Assembly: GCF_022965805.1 (NCBI RefSeq)
Contig: NW_027331279.1
Span: 92,107 to 156,106 of the forward strand
Length of the DNA: 64,000 nt
Direction of reading: 5' to 3'
Origin: Primulina eburnea
Lineage: Eukaryota; Streptophyta; Magnoliopsida; Lamiales; Gesneriaceae
Part shown: positions 44,101 to 56,900 of the stretch, one piece after another
Numbering within the stretch: the first letter of the stretch is position 1
Layout: each line of letters starts with the position of its first letter
Notes under the pieces: generated by a model
The model's input: only the letters and a program-made list of their open reading frames with translations
The model's database searches: none
Told to the model about the DNA's origin: nothing
Made by a program: the position numbers and the translations under genes

Positions 44101-47100
44101 CTACTACTTTTCATCCTCAAACGGATGGACAAACTGAAGTTTTCAATAGAACTTTGGGAACACTGTTGCGTGATATTCTTAAAAAGAACTTGGATTGACA
44201 TTTCTATGGACTTTATTTTGGGGTTGCCTAGGACTAAGAAGGGGAGAGATTCTATTTTGGTTGTTTTGGATAGATTCTCTAAGATGGCACATTTTATTGC
44301 TTGTCATAAAATCGATGATGCTTCAAACATTGCGGATTTGTTCTTTAGAGAAGTCGTTAGGTTGCATGGCATGCCTAGGACTATTGTTTCTGGTCGCGAT
44401 GTTAAATTCTTGAGTTACTTTTGGAAGACTTATGGGCTAAACTTGGCACAAAATTGTTGTTTTCTACTACTTGTCATCCTCAAACGGATGGACAAACTGA
44501 AGTTGTCAATAGAACTTTGGGAACACTTTTGCGTGCTATTCTTAAAAATAACTTGGAATGACATTTCGATGGACTTTATTTTGGGGTTGCCTAGGACTAA
44601 GAAGGGGAGGAATTCTATTTTTGTTGTTGTGGATAGATTCTCGAAGATGGCACATTTTATAGCTTGTCATAAAACCGATGATACTTCAAACATTGCGGAT
44701 TTGTTCTTTAGAGAAGTCGTTAGGTTGCATGGCATGCCTAGGACTGTTGATTCTGTTCGCGATGTTAAATTCTTGAGTTACTTTTGGAAGACTTTATGAG
44801 CTAAACTTGGCACAAAATTGTTGTTTTCTACTACTTTTCATCCTCAAACGGATGGACAAAATGAAGTTGTCAATAGAACTTTGGGAACACTTTTGCGTGC
44901 TATTCTTAAAAAGAACTTGGATTCACATTTCTATGGACTTTATTTTGGGGTTGTCTAGGACTAAGAAGGGGAGGGATTCTATTTTGGTTGTTGTGGATAG
45001 ATTCTCTAAGATGGCACATTTTATAGCTTGTCATAAAACCGATGATGCTTCAAACATTGCGGATTTGTTCTTTAGAGAAGTCGTTAGGTTGCATGGCATG
45101 CCTAGGAATGTTGATTTTGTTCGCGATTTTAAATTCTTGAGTTACTTTTGGAAGACTTTATGGGCTAAACTTGGCACAAAATTGTTGTTTTCTGCTAATT
45201 TTCATCCTCAAACGGATGGACAAACTGAAGTTGTCAATAGAACTTTGGGAACACTGTTGCGTGATATTCTTAAAAAGAACTTGGATTGACATTTCTATGG
45301 ACTTTATTTTGGGGTTGCCTAGTACTAAGAAGGGGAGGGATTCTATTTTTGTTGTTGTGGATAGATTCTCTAAGATGGCACATTTTATAGCTTGTCATAA
45401 AACCGATGATGCTTCAAACATGGCGGATTTGTTCTTTAGAGAAGTCGTTAGGTTGCATGGCATGCCTAGGACTATTGTTTCTAGTCGCGATGTTAAATTC
45501 TTGAGTTACTTTTGAAAGACTTTATGGGCTAAACTTGGCACAAAATTGTTGTTTTCTACTACTTGTCATCCTCAAACGGATGGACAAACTGAAGTTATCA
45601 ATAGAACTTTGGGAACACTTTTGCGTGCTATTCTTAAAAAGAACTTGGATTGACATTTCTATGGACTTTTATTTTGGGTTGCCTAGGACTAAGAAGGGTG
45701 GGGATTCTATTTTTGTTGTTGTGGATAGATTCTACAAGATGGCACATTTTATAGCTTGTCCTAAAACCGATGATGCTTCAAACATGGCGGATTTGTTCTT
45801 TAGAGAAGTCGTTAGGTTGCATGGCATGCCTAGGACTATTGTTTCTGGTCGCGATGTTAAATTCTTGAGTTACTTTTGGAAAACTCTATGGGCTAAACTT
45901 GGCACAAAATTGTTGTTTTCTACTACTTTTCATCCTCAAACGGATGGACAAACTGAAGTTGTCAATAGAACTTTGGGAACACTTTTGCGTGCTATTCTTA
46001 AATAGAACTTGGATTGACATTTCTATGGACTTTTATTTTGGGTTGCCTAGGACTAAGAAGGGGAGGGATTCTATTTTTGTTGTTGTGGATAGATTCTCTC
46101 AGATGGCACATTTTATAGCTTGTCATAAAATCGATGATGCTTCAAACATTGCGGATTTGTTCTTTAGAGAAGTCGTTAGGTTGCGTGGCAGGCCTAGGAC
46201 TATTGATTCTGTTCGCAATGTTAAATTCTTGAGTTACTTTTGGGAGACTTTATGGGCTAAACTTGGCACAAAATTGTTGTTTTCTACTACTTGTCATCCT
46301 CAAACGGAAGGACAAACTGAAGTTGTCAATAGAACTTTGGGAACACTTTTGCGTGCTATTCTTAAAAAGAACTTGGATTGACATTTCTATAAACTTTATT
46401 TAGGGGTTGCCTAGGACTAAGAAGGGGAGGGATTCTATTTTTGTTGTTGTGGATAGATTCTCTAAGATGGCACATTTTATAGCTTGTCATAAAACCGATG
46501 ATGCTTCAAACATTGCGGATTTGTTCTTTAGAGAAGTCGTTAGGTTGCATGGCATGCCTAGGACTATTGTTTCTAGTCGCGATGTTAAATTCTTGAGTTA
46601 CTTTTAGAAGACTTTATGGGCTAAACTTGGCACAAAATTGTTGTTTTCTACTACTTGTCATCCTCAAACGGATGGACAAACTGAAGTTGTCAGTAGAACT
46701 TTGGGAACACTTTTGCGTGCTATTCTTAAAAAGAACTTGGATTCACATTTCTATGGACTTTATTTTGGGGTTGTCTAGGACTAAGAAGGGGAGGGATTCT
46801 ATTTTGGTTGTTGTGGATAGATTCTCTAAGATGGCACATTTTATAGCTTGTCATAAAACCGATGATGCTTCAAACATGGCGGATTTGTTCTTTAGAGAAG
46901 TCGTTAGGTTGCATGGCATGCCTAGGACTATTGATTCTGTTCGCGATGTTAAATTCTTGAGTTACTTTTGGAAGACTTTATGGGCTAAACTTGGCACAAA
47001 ATTGTTGTTTTCTACTACTTTTCATCCTCAAACGGATGGACAAACTGAAGTTGTCAATAGAACTTTGGGAACACTTTTGCGTGCTATTCTTAAAAAGAAC

Positions 47101-47719
47101 TTGGATTCACATTTCTATGGACTTTATTTTGGGGTTGTCTAGGACTAAGAAGGGGAGGGATTCTATTTTGGTTGTTGTGGATAGATTCTCTAAGATGGCA
47201 CATTTTATAGCTTGTCATAAAACCGATGATGCTTCAAACATGGCGGATTTGTTCTTTAGAGAAGTCGTTAGGTTGCATGGCATGCCTAGGACTATTGATT
47301 GTGTTCGCGATTTTAAATTCTTGAGTTACTTTTGGAAGACTTTATGGGCTAAACTTGGCAAAAAATTGTTGTTTTCTGCTAATTTTCATCCTCAAACGGA
47401 TGGACAAACTGAAGTTGTCAATAGAACTTTGGGAACACTTTTGCGTGATATTCTTAAAAAGAACTTGGATTGACATTTCTATGGACTTTATTTCGGGGTT
47501 GTCCTAGGACTACGAAGGGGAGAGATTCTATTTTGGTTGTTGTGGATAGATTCTCTAAGATGGCACATTTTATAGCTTGTCATAAAACCGATGATGCTTC
47601 AAACATTGCGGATTTGTTCTTTAGAGAAGTCGTTAGGTTGCATGGCATGCCTAGGACTATTGATTGTGTTCGCGATTTTAAATTCTTGAGTTACTTTTGG
47701 AAGACTTTATGGGCTAAAC

Positions 47720-49904
47720 TTGGCACAAAATTGTTGTTTTCTGCTAATTTTCATCCTCAAACGGATGGACAAACTGAAGTTGTCAATAGAACTTTGGGAA
47801 CACTTTTGCGTGATATTCTTAAAAAGAACTTGGATTGACATTTCTATGGACTTTATTTCGGGGTTGCCTAGTACTACGAAGGGGAGGGATTCTATTTTGG
47901 TTGTTGTGGATAGATTCTCTAAGATGGCACATTTTATAGCTTGTCATAAAACCGATGATGCTTCAAACTTGGCGGATTTGTTGTTTAGAGAAGTCGTTAA
48001 GTTGCATGGCATGCCTAGGACTATTGATTGTGTTTGCGATTTTAAATTCTTGAATTACTTTTGGAAGACTTTATAGGCTAAACTTGGCACAAAATTGTTA
48101 TTTGCTGCTAATTTTCATTCTCAAACGGATGGACAAACTGAAGTTGTCAATAGAACTTTGGGAACACTTTTGCGTGCTATTCTTAAAAAGAACTTGGATT
48201 CACATTTCTATGGACTTTATTTTGAGGTTGTCTAGGACTAAGAAGGGGAGAGATTCTATTTTGGTTGTTGTGGATAGATTCTCTAAGATGGCACATTTTA
48301 TAGCTTGTCATAAAACCGATGATTCTTCAAACATTGCGGATTTGTTCTTTAGAGAAGTCGTTGGGTTGCATGGCATGCCTAGGACTATTGTTTCTAGTCG
48401 CGATGTTAAATTCTTGAGTTACTTTTGGAAGACTTTATGGGCTAAACTTGGCACAAAATTGTTGTTTTCTACTACTTGTCATCCTCAAACGGATGGACAA
48501 ACTGAAGTTGTCAGTAGAACTTTGGGAACACTTTTGCGTGTTATTCTTAAAAAGAACTTGGATTCACATTTCTATGGACTTTATTTTGGGGTTGTCTAGG
48601 ACAAAGAAGAGGAGGGATTCTATTTTGGTTGTTGTGGATAGATTCTCTAAGATGGCACATTTTATAGCTTGTCATAAAACCGATGATGCTTTAAACATGG
48701 CGGATTTGTTCTTTAGAGAAGTCGTTAGGTTGCATGGAATGCCTGGGACTATTGATTCTGTTCGCGATGTTAAATTCTTGAGTTACTTTTGGAAGACTTT
48801 ATGGGCTAAACTTGGCACAAAATTGTTGTTTTCTACTACTTTTCATCCTCAAACGGATGGAAAAACTGAAGTTGTCAATAGAAATTTGGGAACACTTTTG
48901 CGTGCTATTTTTAAAATGAACTTGGATTCACATTTCTATAGACTTTATTTTGGGGTTGTTTAGGACTAAGAAGGGGAGGGATTCTCTTTTGGTTGTTGTG
49001 GATAGATTCTCTAAGATGACACATTTTATAGCTTGTCATAAAACCGATGATGCTTCAAACATTGCGGATTTGTTCTTTAGAGAAGTCGTTAGGTTGCATG
49101 GCTTGCCTAGGACTATTGATTGTGTTCGCGATTTTAAATTCTTGAGTTACTTTTGGAAGACTTTATGGGCTAAACTTGGCAAAAAAATTGTTGTTTTCTG
49201 CTAATTTTCATCCTCAAACGGATGGACAAACTGAAGTTGTCAATAGAACTTTGGGAACACTTTTGCGTGATATTCTTAAAAAGAACTTGGATTGACATTT
49301 CTATGGACTTTATTTCGGGGTTGCCTAGTACTACGAAGGGGAGGGATTCTATTTTGGTTGTTGTGGATAGATTCTCTAAGATGGCACATTTTATAGCTTG
49401 TCATAAAACCGATGATGCTTCAAACATGGCGGATTTGTTGTTTAGAGAAGTCGTTGAGTTGCATGGCATGCCCAGGACTATTGATTGTGTTTGCGATTTT
49501 AAATTCTTGAGTTACTTTTGGAAGACTTTATGGGCTAAACTTGGCACAAAATTATTGTTTGCTGCTAATTTTCATTCTCAAACGGATGGACAAACTGAAG
49601 TTGTCAATAGAACTTTGGGAACACTTTTGCGTGCTATTCTTAAAAAGAACTTGGATTCACATTTCTATGGACTTTATTTTGAGGTTGTCTAGGACTAAGA
49701 AGGGGAGAGATTCTATTTTGGTTGTTGTGGATAGATTCTCTAAGATGGCACATTTTATAGCTTGTCATAAAACCGATGATGCTTCAAACATTGCGGATTT
49801 GTTCTTTAGAGAAGTCGTTAGGTTGCATGGCATGCCTAGGACTATTGATTGTGTTCGCGATTTTAAATTCTTGAGTTACTTTTGGAAGACTTTATGGGCT
49901 AAAC
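47720..49904 (+). repeat. Higher-order repeat copy d, six monomers (array 2)
   Basis: 2185 bp; variants such as TCGGGGTTGCCTAGTACTACG, TTTGCTGCTAAT, AATCTCAAACGG-type CATTCTCAAACGG and GGACAAAGAAGAGG recur in the same order at 49905. The stop near 48074 (TTTATAGGC) is private to this copy. Confidence 0.75.
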
Positions 49905-52089
49905 TTGGCACAAAATTGTTGTTTTCTGCTAATTTTCATCCTCAAACGGATGGACAAACTGAAGTTGTCAATAGAACTTTGGGAACACTTTTGCGTGATA
50001 TTCTTAAAAAGAACTTGCATTGACATTTCTATGGACTTTATTTCGGGGTTGCCTAGTACTACGAAGGGGAGGGATTCTATTTTGGTTGTTGTGGATAGAT
50101 TCTCTAAGATGGCACATTTTATAGCTTGTCATAAAACCGATGATGCTTCAAACTTGGCGGATTTGTTGTTTAGAGAAGTCGTTAAGTTGCATGGCATGCC
50201 TAGGACTATTGATTGTGTTTGCGATTTTAAATTCTTGAGTTACTTTTGGAAGACTTTATGGGCTAAACTTGGCACAAAATTGTTATTTGCTGCTAATTTT
50301 CATTCTCAAACGGATGGACAAACTGAAGTTGTCAATAGAACTTTGGGAACACTTTTGCGTGCTATTCTTAAAAAGAACTTGGATTCACATTTCTATGGAC
50401 TTTATTTTGAGGTTGTCTAGGACTAAGAAGGGGAGAGATTCTATTTTGGTTGTTGTGGATAGATTCTCTAAGATGGCACATTTTATAGCTTGTCATAAAA
50501 CCGATGATGCTTCAAACATTGCGGATTTGTTCTTTAGAGAAGTCGTTGGGTTGCATGGCATGCCTAGGACTATTGTTTCTAGTCGCGATGTTAAATTCTT
50601 GAGTTACTTTTGGAAGACTTTATGGGCTAAACTTGGCACAAAATTGTTGTTTTCTACTACTTGTCATCCTCAAACGGATGGACAAACTGAAGTTGTCAGT
50701 AGAACTTTGGGAACACTTTTGCGTGTTATTCTTAAAAAGAACTTGGATTCACATTTCTATGGACTTTATTTTGGGGTTGTCTAGGACAAAGAAGAGGAGG
50801 GATTCTATTTTGGTTGTTGTGGATAGATTCTCTAAGATGGCACATTTTATAGCTTGTCATAAAACCGATGATGCTTTAAACATGACGGATTTGTTCTTTA
50901 GAGAAGTCGTTAGGTTGCATGGAATGCCTGGGACTATTGATTCTGTTCGCGATGTTAAATTCTTGAGTTACTTTTGGAAGACTTTATGGGCTAAACTTGG
51001 CACAAAATTGTTGTTTTCTACTACTTTCATCCTCAAACGGATGGAAAAACTGAAGTTGTCAATAGAAATTTGGGAACACTTTTGCGTGCTATTTTTAAAA
51101 TGAACTTGGATTCACATTTCTATAGACTTTATTTTGGGGTTGTTTAGGACTAAGAAGGGGAGGGATTCTCTTTTGGTTGTTGTGGATAGATTCTCTAAGA
51201 TGACACATTTTATAGCTTGTCATAAAACCGATGATGCTTCAAACATTGCGGATTTGTTCTTTAGAGAAGTCGTTAGGTTGCATGGCTTGCCTAGGACTAT
51301 TGATTGTGTTCGCGATTTTAAATTCTTGAGTTACTTTTGGAAGACTTTATGGGCTAAACTTGGCACAAAATTGTTGTTTTCTGCTAATTTTCATCCTCAA
51401 ACAGATGGACAAACTGAAGTTGTCAATAGAACTTTGGGAACACTTTTGCGTGATATTCTTAAAAAGAACTTGGATTGACATTTCTATGGACTTTATTTTG
51501 GTGTTGCCTAGGACTAAGAAGGGGAGAGATTCTATTTTGGTTGTTGTGGATAGATTCTCTAAGATGGCACATTTTATAGCTTGTCATAAAACCGATGATG
51601 CTTCAAACATGGCGGATTTGTTCTTTAGAGAAGTCGTTAGGCTGCATGGCATGCCTAGGACTATTGTTTCTGTTCGCGATGTTAAATTCTTGCGTTACTT
51701 TTGGAAGACTTTATGGGCTAAACTTGGCACAAAATTGTTGTTTTCTACTACTTGTCATCCTCAAACGGATGGACAAACTGAAGTTGTCAATAGAACTTTG
51801 GGAACACTTTTGCGTGCTATTCTTAAAAAGAACTTGGATTGACATTTCTATGGACTTTATTTAGGGGTTGCCTAGGACTAAGAAGGGGAGGGATCCTATT
51901 ATTTTTGTTGTGGATAGATTCTCTAAGATGGCACAATTTATAGCTTGTCAAAAACCGATGATGCTTCAAACATTGCGGATTTGTTCTTAAGAGAAGTCGT
52001 TAGGTTGCATGGCAGGCCTAGGACTATTTATTTTGTTCGCCATGTTAAATTCTTGAGTTACTTTTGGAAGACTTTATGGGCTAAACTTG
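49905..52089 (+). repeat. Higher-order repeat copy e, six monomers (array 2)
   Basis: Matches copy d at an offset of 2184-2185 bp up to about 51475, then diverges in the last one to two monomers. A one-base deletion in ACTACTTTCATCC near 51024 distinguishes it. Confidence 0.7.
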
Positions 52090-52449
52090 GCACAAAATTG
52101 TTGTTTTCTACTACTTTTCATCCTCAAACGGATGGACAAACTGAAGTTGTCAATAGAACTTTGGGAACACTTTTGCGTGCTATTCTTAAAAAGAACTTGG
52201 ATTCACATTTCTATGGACTTTATTTTGGGGTTGTCTAGGACTAAGAAGGGGAGGGATTCTATTTTTGTTGTTGTGGATAGATTCTCTAAGATGGCACATT
52301 TTATTGCTTGTCATAAAACCGATGATGCTTCAAACATTGCGGATTTGTTCTTTAGAGAAGTCGTTAGGTTGCATGGCATGCCTAGGACTGTTGATTTTGT
52401 TCGCGATTTTAAATTCTTGAGTTACTTTTGGAAGACTTTATGGGCTAAA

Positions 52450-53929
52450 TGATCGAGCAAAACTTGCAAGTGAATAGTCCCAAAATTTGTTTTATAAATG
52501 AAAGCTCGATTTAAAATATCGCAAGTGCACGATAGTCAAGTTATAATAAACGTAAGTGAATACGAGTATCGATCCACGAGGACTGCGTTACAATATCTTT
52601 ATTTTCAAGTAAATTTCTTCAGCAACGATAGATTGAGTTGGTGATTAAACTAAAGTGAATTTAATAACTAAAATAATTAAAGTGCAAGAACAAATAATCA
52701 AGAAATCAATGATTAAATTGGATGAAAATCAAATGAGAGACGAATTTGTTGGGAATTATCAGTTCACCTACCACTCGTGTTTAAACAATTATACTCGACT
52801 TTTACTCGTGCATTCGACGGAATTCCCTAGACTAATTAATATACTCTGTCGAGCTATATTAATACTAATCATAAACATGCAGTAATCAAGTATCCTCAAT
52901 TATTTAACAGTTCACGATTGCATTACGTTCTATGGAATCCACTAGCTTTCATCCGGGTGAATTATCACTATCGACACGTATCCAATTCCTTATATCTACT
53001 AAAATTGTAAATCCGTGGTCTATACGATTCGATCCTATTATCAATTATTCTATCGAAATCATCAACAACATGAGATAATCAAGGGAAGTTAGCTAGACTT
53101 CAATTGAACTAAGAAAGCACAAAAGCATAAACAAATCACTCATAAAAACGTCGCTAAATAATGTTCAACAACGAGTACGGGGTAGGATCCCCTCAAATCC
53201 CAACAAATCTAGATTTTAGCCACTAAAATTCATGTTATAAATCAACAACAATCTAAGAAATAAAAACTGAATAATTAAAATACTAAGGATGACGACGGAT
53301 GACGGCCACGACGCTTGGAAATCCCGATGTCTTCGAAATCTCTTTGCTCCTAGCCTTCCTCCCAAGAAAAGTGACGGAAAAAATATGGTGTAAGACTGAA
53401 AAAACGGCGCCCAATCTCGTGTATTAGGTTAGGTGTAGAATAGAGTCCACAAAACTTGGAAACAAATCTTCTTTGATCTCGTCGCTCGCTAGGGCGACCA
53501 CTTTTGACCGCTGGGGCGAGTGGTTCTCGAATTAAAATCCTTGGCCTTGTCTCTGGTCTCGCTCGGGAGGTCACTTTTGACCGCCCTAGCGAGAGGTTCG
53601 CGCAAATGCTCCTCGGCTGGATTAAAAATTCTCGCTGGGGCGGTCACTTTTGACCGCCCTAGCGAGACACTCGCGCATCAACTACTCGATCAACTTAAAA
53701 TGCTCGCTGGGGCGGACACTTTTGACAGCCCTAGCGAGATCTCTTCGCTGCTGTGCCAAATAAAATCCCACTTTTCGGTCCAATTCCTACAAAACAACCA
53801 CAAAATACACGAGATCAGCCATATGCTAAATAATGATAGAAAAATGCTAAATTAAACTAAACAAACTAATATGATGCATGAATGCGACTCGAAAACAACA
53901 CTAAAAACACGTAAAAACGAGTCCTATCA
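52450..53929 (-). mobile_element. Solo LTR of the Athila-like element
   Basis: 1480 bp between satellite arrays, flanked by CTAAA at 52445-52449 and 53930-53934, at the same monomer position as the full element. Its left end (TGATCGAGC, GCTCGATTT, ATATCTTTATT) matches the 3' LTR at 10598. From about 52700 rightward it shares the private variants of the 5' LTR at 39683 (CTCGGGAGGTC, GACAGCCCTAG, AAACGAGTCC). It also lacks two bases (CTTGCAAGTG versus CTTGCACAGTG). Confidence 0.92.
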
Positions 53930-56900
53930 CTAAACTTGGCACAAAATTGTTGTTTTCTGCTAATTTTCATCCTCAAACGGATGGACAAACTGAAGTTGTC
54001 AATAGAACTTTGGGAACACTGTTGCGTGATATTCTTAAAAAGAACTTGGATTGACATTTATATGGACTTTATTTTGGGGTTGCCTAGTACTAAGAAGGGG
54101 AGAGATTCTATTTTTGTTGTTGTGGATAGATTCTCTAAGATGGCACATTTTATAGCTTGTCAAAAACCGATGATGCTTCAAACATTGCGGATTTGTTCTT
54201 TAGAGAAGTCGTTAGGTTGCATGGCAGGCCTAGGACTATTGATTTTGTTCGCCATGTTAAATTCTTGAGTTACTTTTGGAAGACTTTATGGGCTAAACTT
54301 GGCACAAAATTGTTGTTTTCTACAACTTGTCATCCTCAAACGGATGGACAAACTGAAGTTGTCAATAGAACTTTGGGAACACTTTTGCGTGCTATTCTTA
54401 AAAATAACTTGGATTGACATTTCGATGGACTTTATTTTGGGGTTGCCTAGGACTAAGAAGGGGAGGGATTCTATTTTTGTTGTTGTGGATAGATTCTCGA
54501 AGATGGCACATTTTATAGCTTGTCATAAAACCGATTATGCTTCAAACATTGCGGATTTGTTCTTTAGAGAAGTCGTTAGGTTGCATGGCATGCCTAGGAC
54601 TATTGATTCTGTTCGCGATGTTAAATTCTTGAGTTACTTTTGGAAGACTTTATGAGCTAAACTTGGCACAAAATTGTTGTTTTCTACTACTTTTCATCCT
54701 CAAACGGATGGACAAACTGAAGTTGTCAATAGAACTTTGGGAACACTTTTGCGTGCTATTCTTAAAAAGAACTTGGATTCACATTTCTATGGACTTTATT
54801 TTGGGGTTGTCTAGGACTAAGAAGGGGAGGGATTCTATTTTGGTTGTTGTGGATAGATTCTCTAAGATGGCACATTTTATAGCTTGTCATAAAACCGATG
54901 ATGCTTCAAACATTGCGGATTTGTTCTTTAGAGAAGTCGTTAGGTTGCATGGCATGCCTAGGACTGTTGATTTTGTTCGCGATTTTAAATTCTTGAGTTA
55001 CTTTTGGAAGACTTTATGGGCTAAACTTGGCACAAAATTGTTGTTTTCTGCTAATTTTCATCCTCAAACGGATGGACAAACTGAAGTTGTCAATAGAACT
55101 TTGGGAACACTTTGGCGTGATATTCTTAAAAAGAACTTGGATTGACATTTCTATGGACTTTATTTTGGGGTTGCCTAGTATTAAGAAGGGGAGGGATTCT
55201 ATTTTAGTTGTTGTGAATAGATTCTCTAAGATGACACATTTTATAGCTTGTCATAAAACCGATGATGCTTCAAACATGGCGGATTTGTTCTTTAGAGAAG
55301 TCGTTAGGTTGCATGGCATGCCTAGGACTATTGTTTCTAGTCGCGATGTTAAATTCTTGAGTTACTTTTGAAAGACTTTATGGGCTAAACTTGGCACAAA
55401 ATTGTTGTTTTCTACTACTTGTCATCCTCAAACGGATGGACAAACTGAAGTTATCAATAGAACTTTAGGAACACTTTTGCGTGCTATTCTTAAAAAGAAC
55501 TTGGATTGACATTTCTATGGACTTTATTTAGGGGTTGCCTAGGACTAAGAAGGAGAGGGATTCTATTTTTGTTGTTTTGGATAGATTCTCTAAGATGGCA
55601 CATTTTATAGCTTGTCATAAAATCGATGATGCTTCAAACATGGCGGATTTGTTCTTTAGAGAAGTCGTTAGGTTGCGTGGCAGGCCTAGGACTATTGATT
55701 CTGTTCGCAATGTTATATTCTTGAGTTACTTTTGGAAGACTTTATGGGCTAAACTTGGCACAAAATTGTTGTTTTCTACTACTTGTCATCCTCAAACAGA
55801 TGGACAAACTGAAGTTGTCAATAGAACTTTGGGAACACTTTTGCGTGCTATTCTTAAAAAGAACTTAGATTGACATTTCTATGGACTTTATTTAGGGGCT
55901 GCCTAGGACTAAGAAGGGGAGGGATTCTATTTTTGTTGTTGTGGATAGATTCTCTAAGATGGCACATTTTATAGCTTGTCACAAAACCGATGATGCTTCA
56001 AACATTGCGGATTTGTTCTCTAGAGAATTCGTTAGGTTGCATGATAGGCCTAGGACTATTGATTCTGTTCGCAATGTTAAATTCTTGAGTTACTTTTGGA
56101 TGACTTTATGGGCTCAACTTGGCACAAAATTGTTGTTTTCTACTACTTGTCATCCTCAAACGGATGGACAAACTGAAGTTGTCAATAGAACTTTGGGAAC
56201 ACCTTTGCGTGCTATTCTTAAAAAGAACTTGGATTCACATTTCTATGGACTTTTATTTTGGGTTGCCTAGGACTAAGAATGGGAGGTATTCTATTTTTGT
56301 TGTTGTGGATAGATTCTCTAAGATGGCACATTTTATAGCTTGTCATAAAATCGATGATGCTTCAAACATTGCGGATTTGTTCTTTAGAGAAGTCGTTAGG
56401 TTGCGTGGCAGGCCTAGGACTATTGATTCTGTTCGCAATGTTAAATTCTTGAGTTACTTTTGGAAGACTTTATGGGCTAAACTTGGCACAAAATTGTTGT
56501 TTTCTACTACTTGTCATCCTCAAACGGAAGGACAAACTGAAGTTGTCAATAGAACTTTGGGAACACTTTTGCGTGCTATTCTTAAAAAGAACTTGGATTG
56601 ACATTTCTATAACTTTATTTAGCGGTTGCCTGGGACTAAGAAGGGGAGGGATTCTATTTTTGTTGTTGTGGATAGATTCTCTAAGATGGCACATTTTATA
56701 GCTTGTCATAAAACCGATGATGCTTCAAACATGGCGGATTTGTTCTTTAGAGAAGTCGTTAGGTTGCATGGCATGCCTAGGACTATTGTTTCTAGTTCGC
56801 GATGTTAAATTCTTGAGTTACTTTTGAAAGACTCTATGGGCTAAACTTGGCACAAATTGTTGTTTTCTACTACTTTTCATCCTCAAACGGATGGACAAAC

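Larger units (their letters stand above)
41163..52449 (+). repeat. Satellite array 2, 364-bp monomers
   Basis: 11287 bp, almost exactly 31 monomers, same orientation and family as array 1. It begins with the CTAAA duplication and ends with CTAAA before the next LTR. None of the monomers I translated restores the second catalytic Asp (SGRD, SVRD, SSRD, FVRD, CVRD and CVCD are seen). A six-monomer higher-order period (2185 bp) is visible at its right side. The left 6 kb matches array 3 at an offset of about 12767 bp. There is no host coding sequence. Confidence 0.95.
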
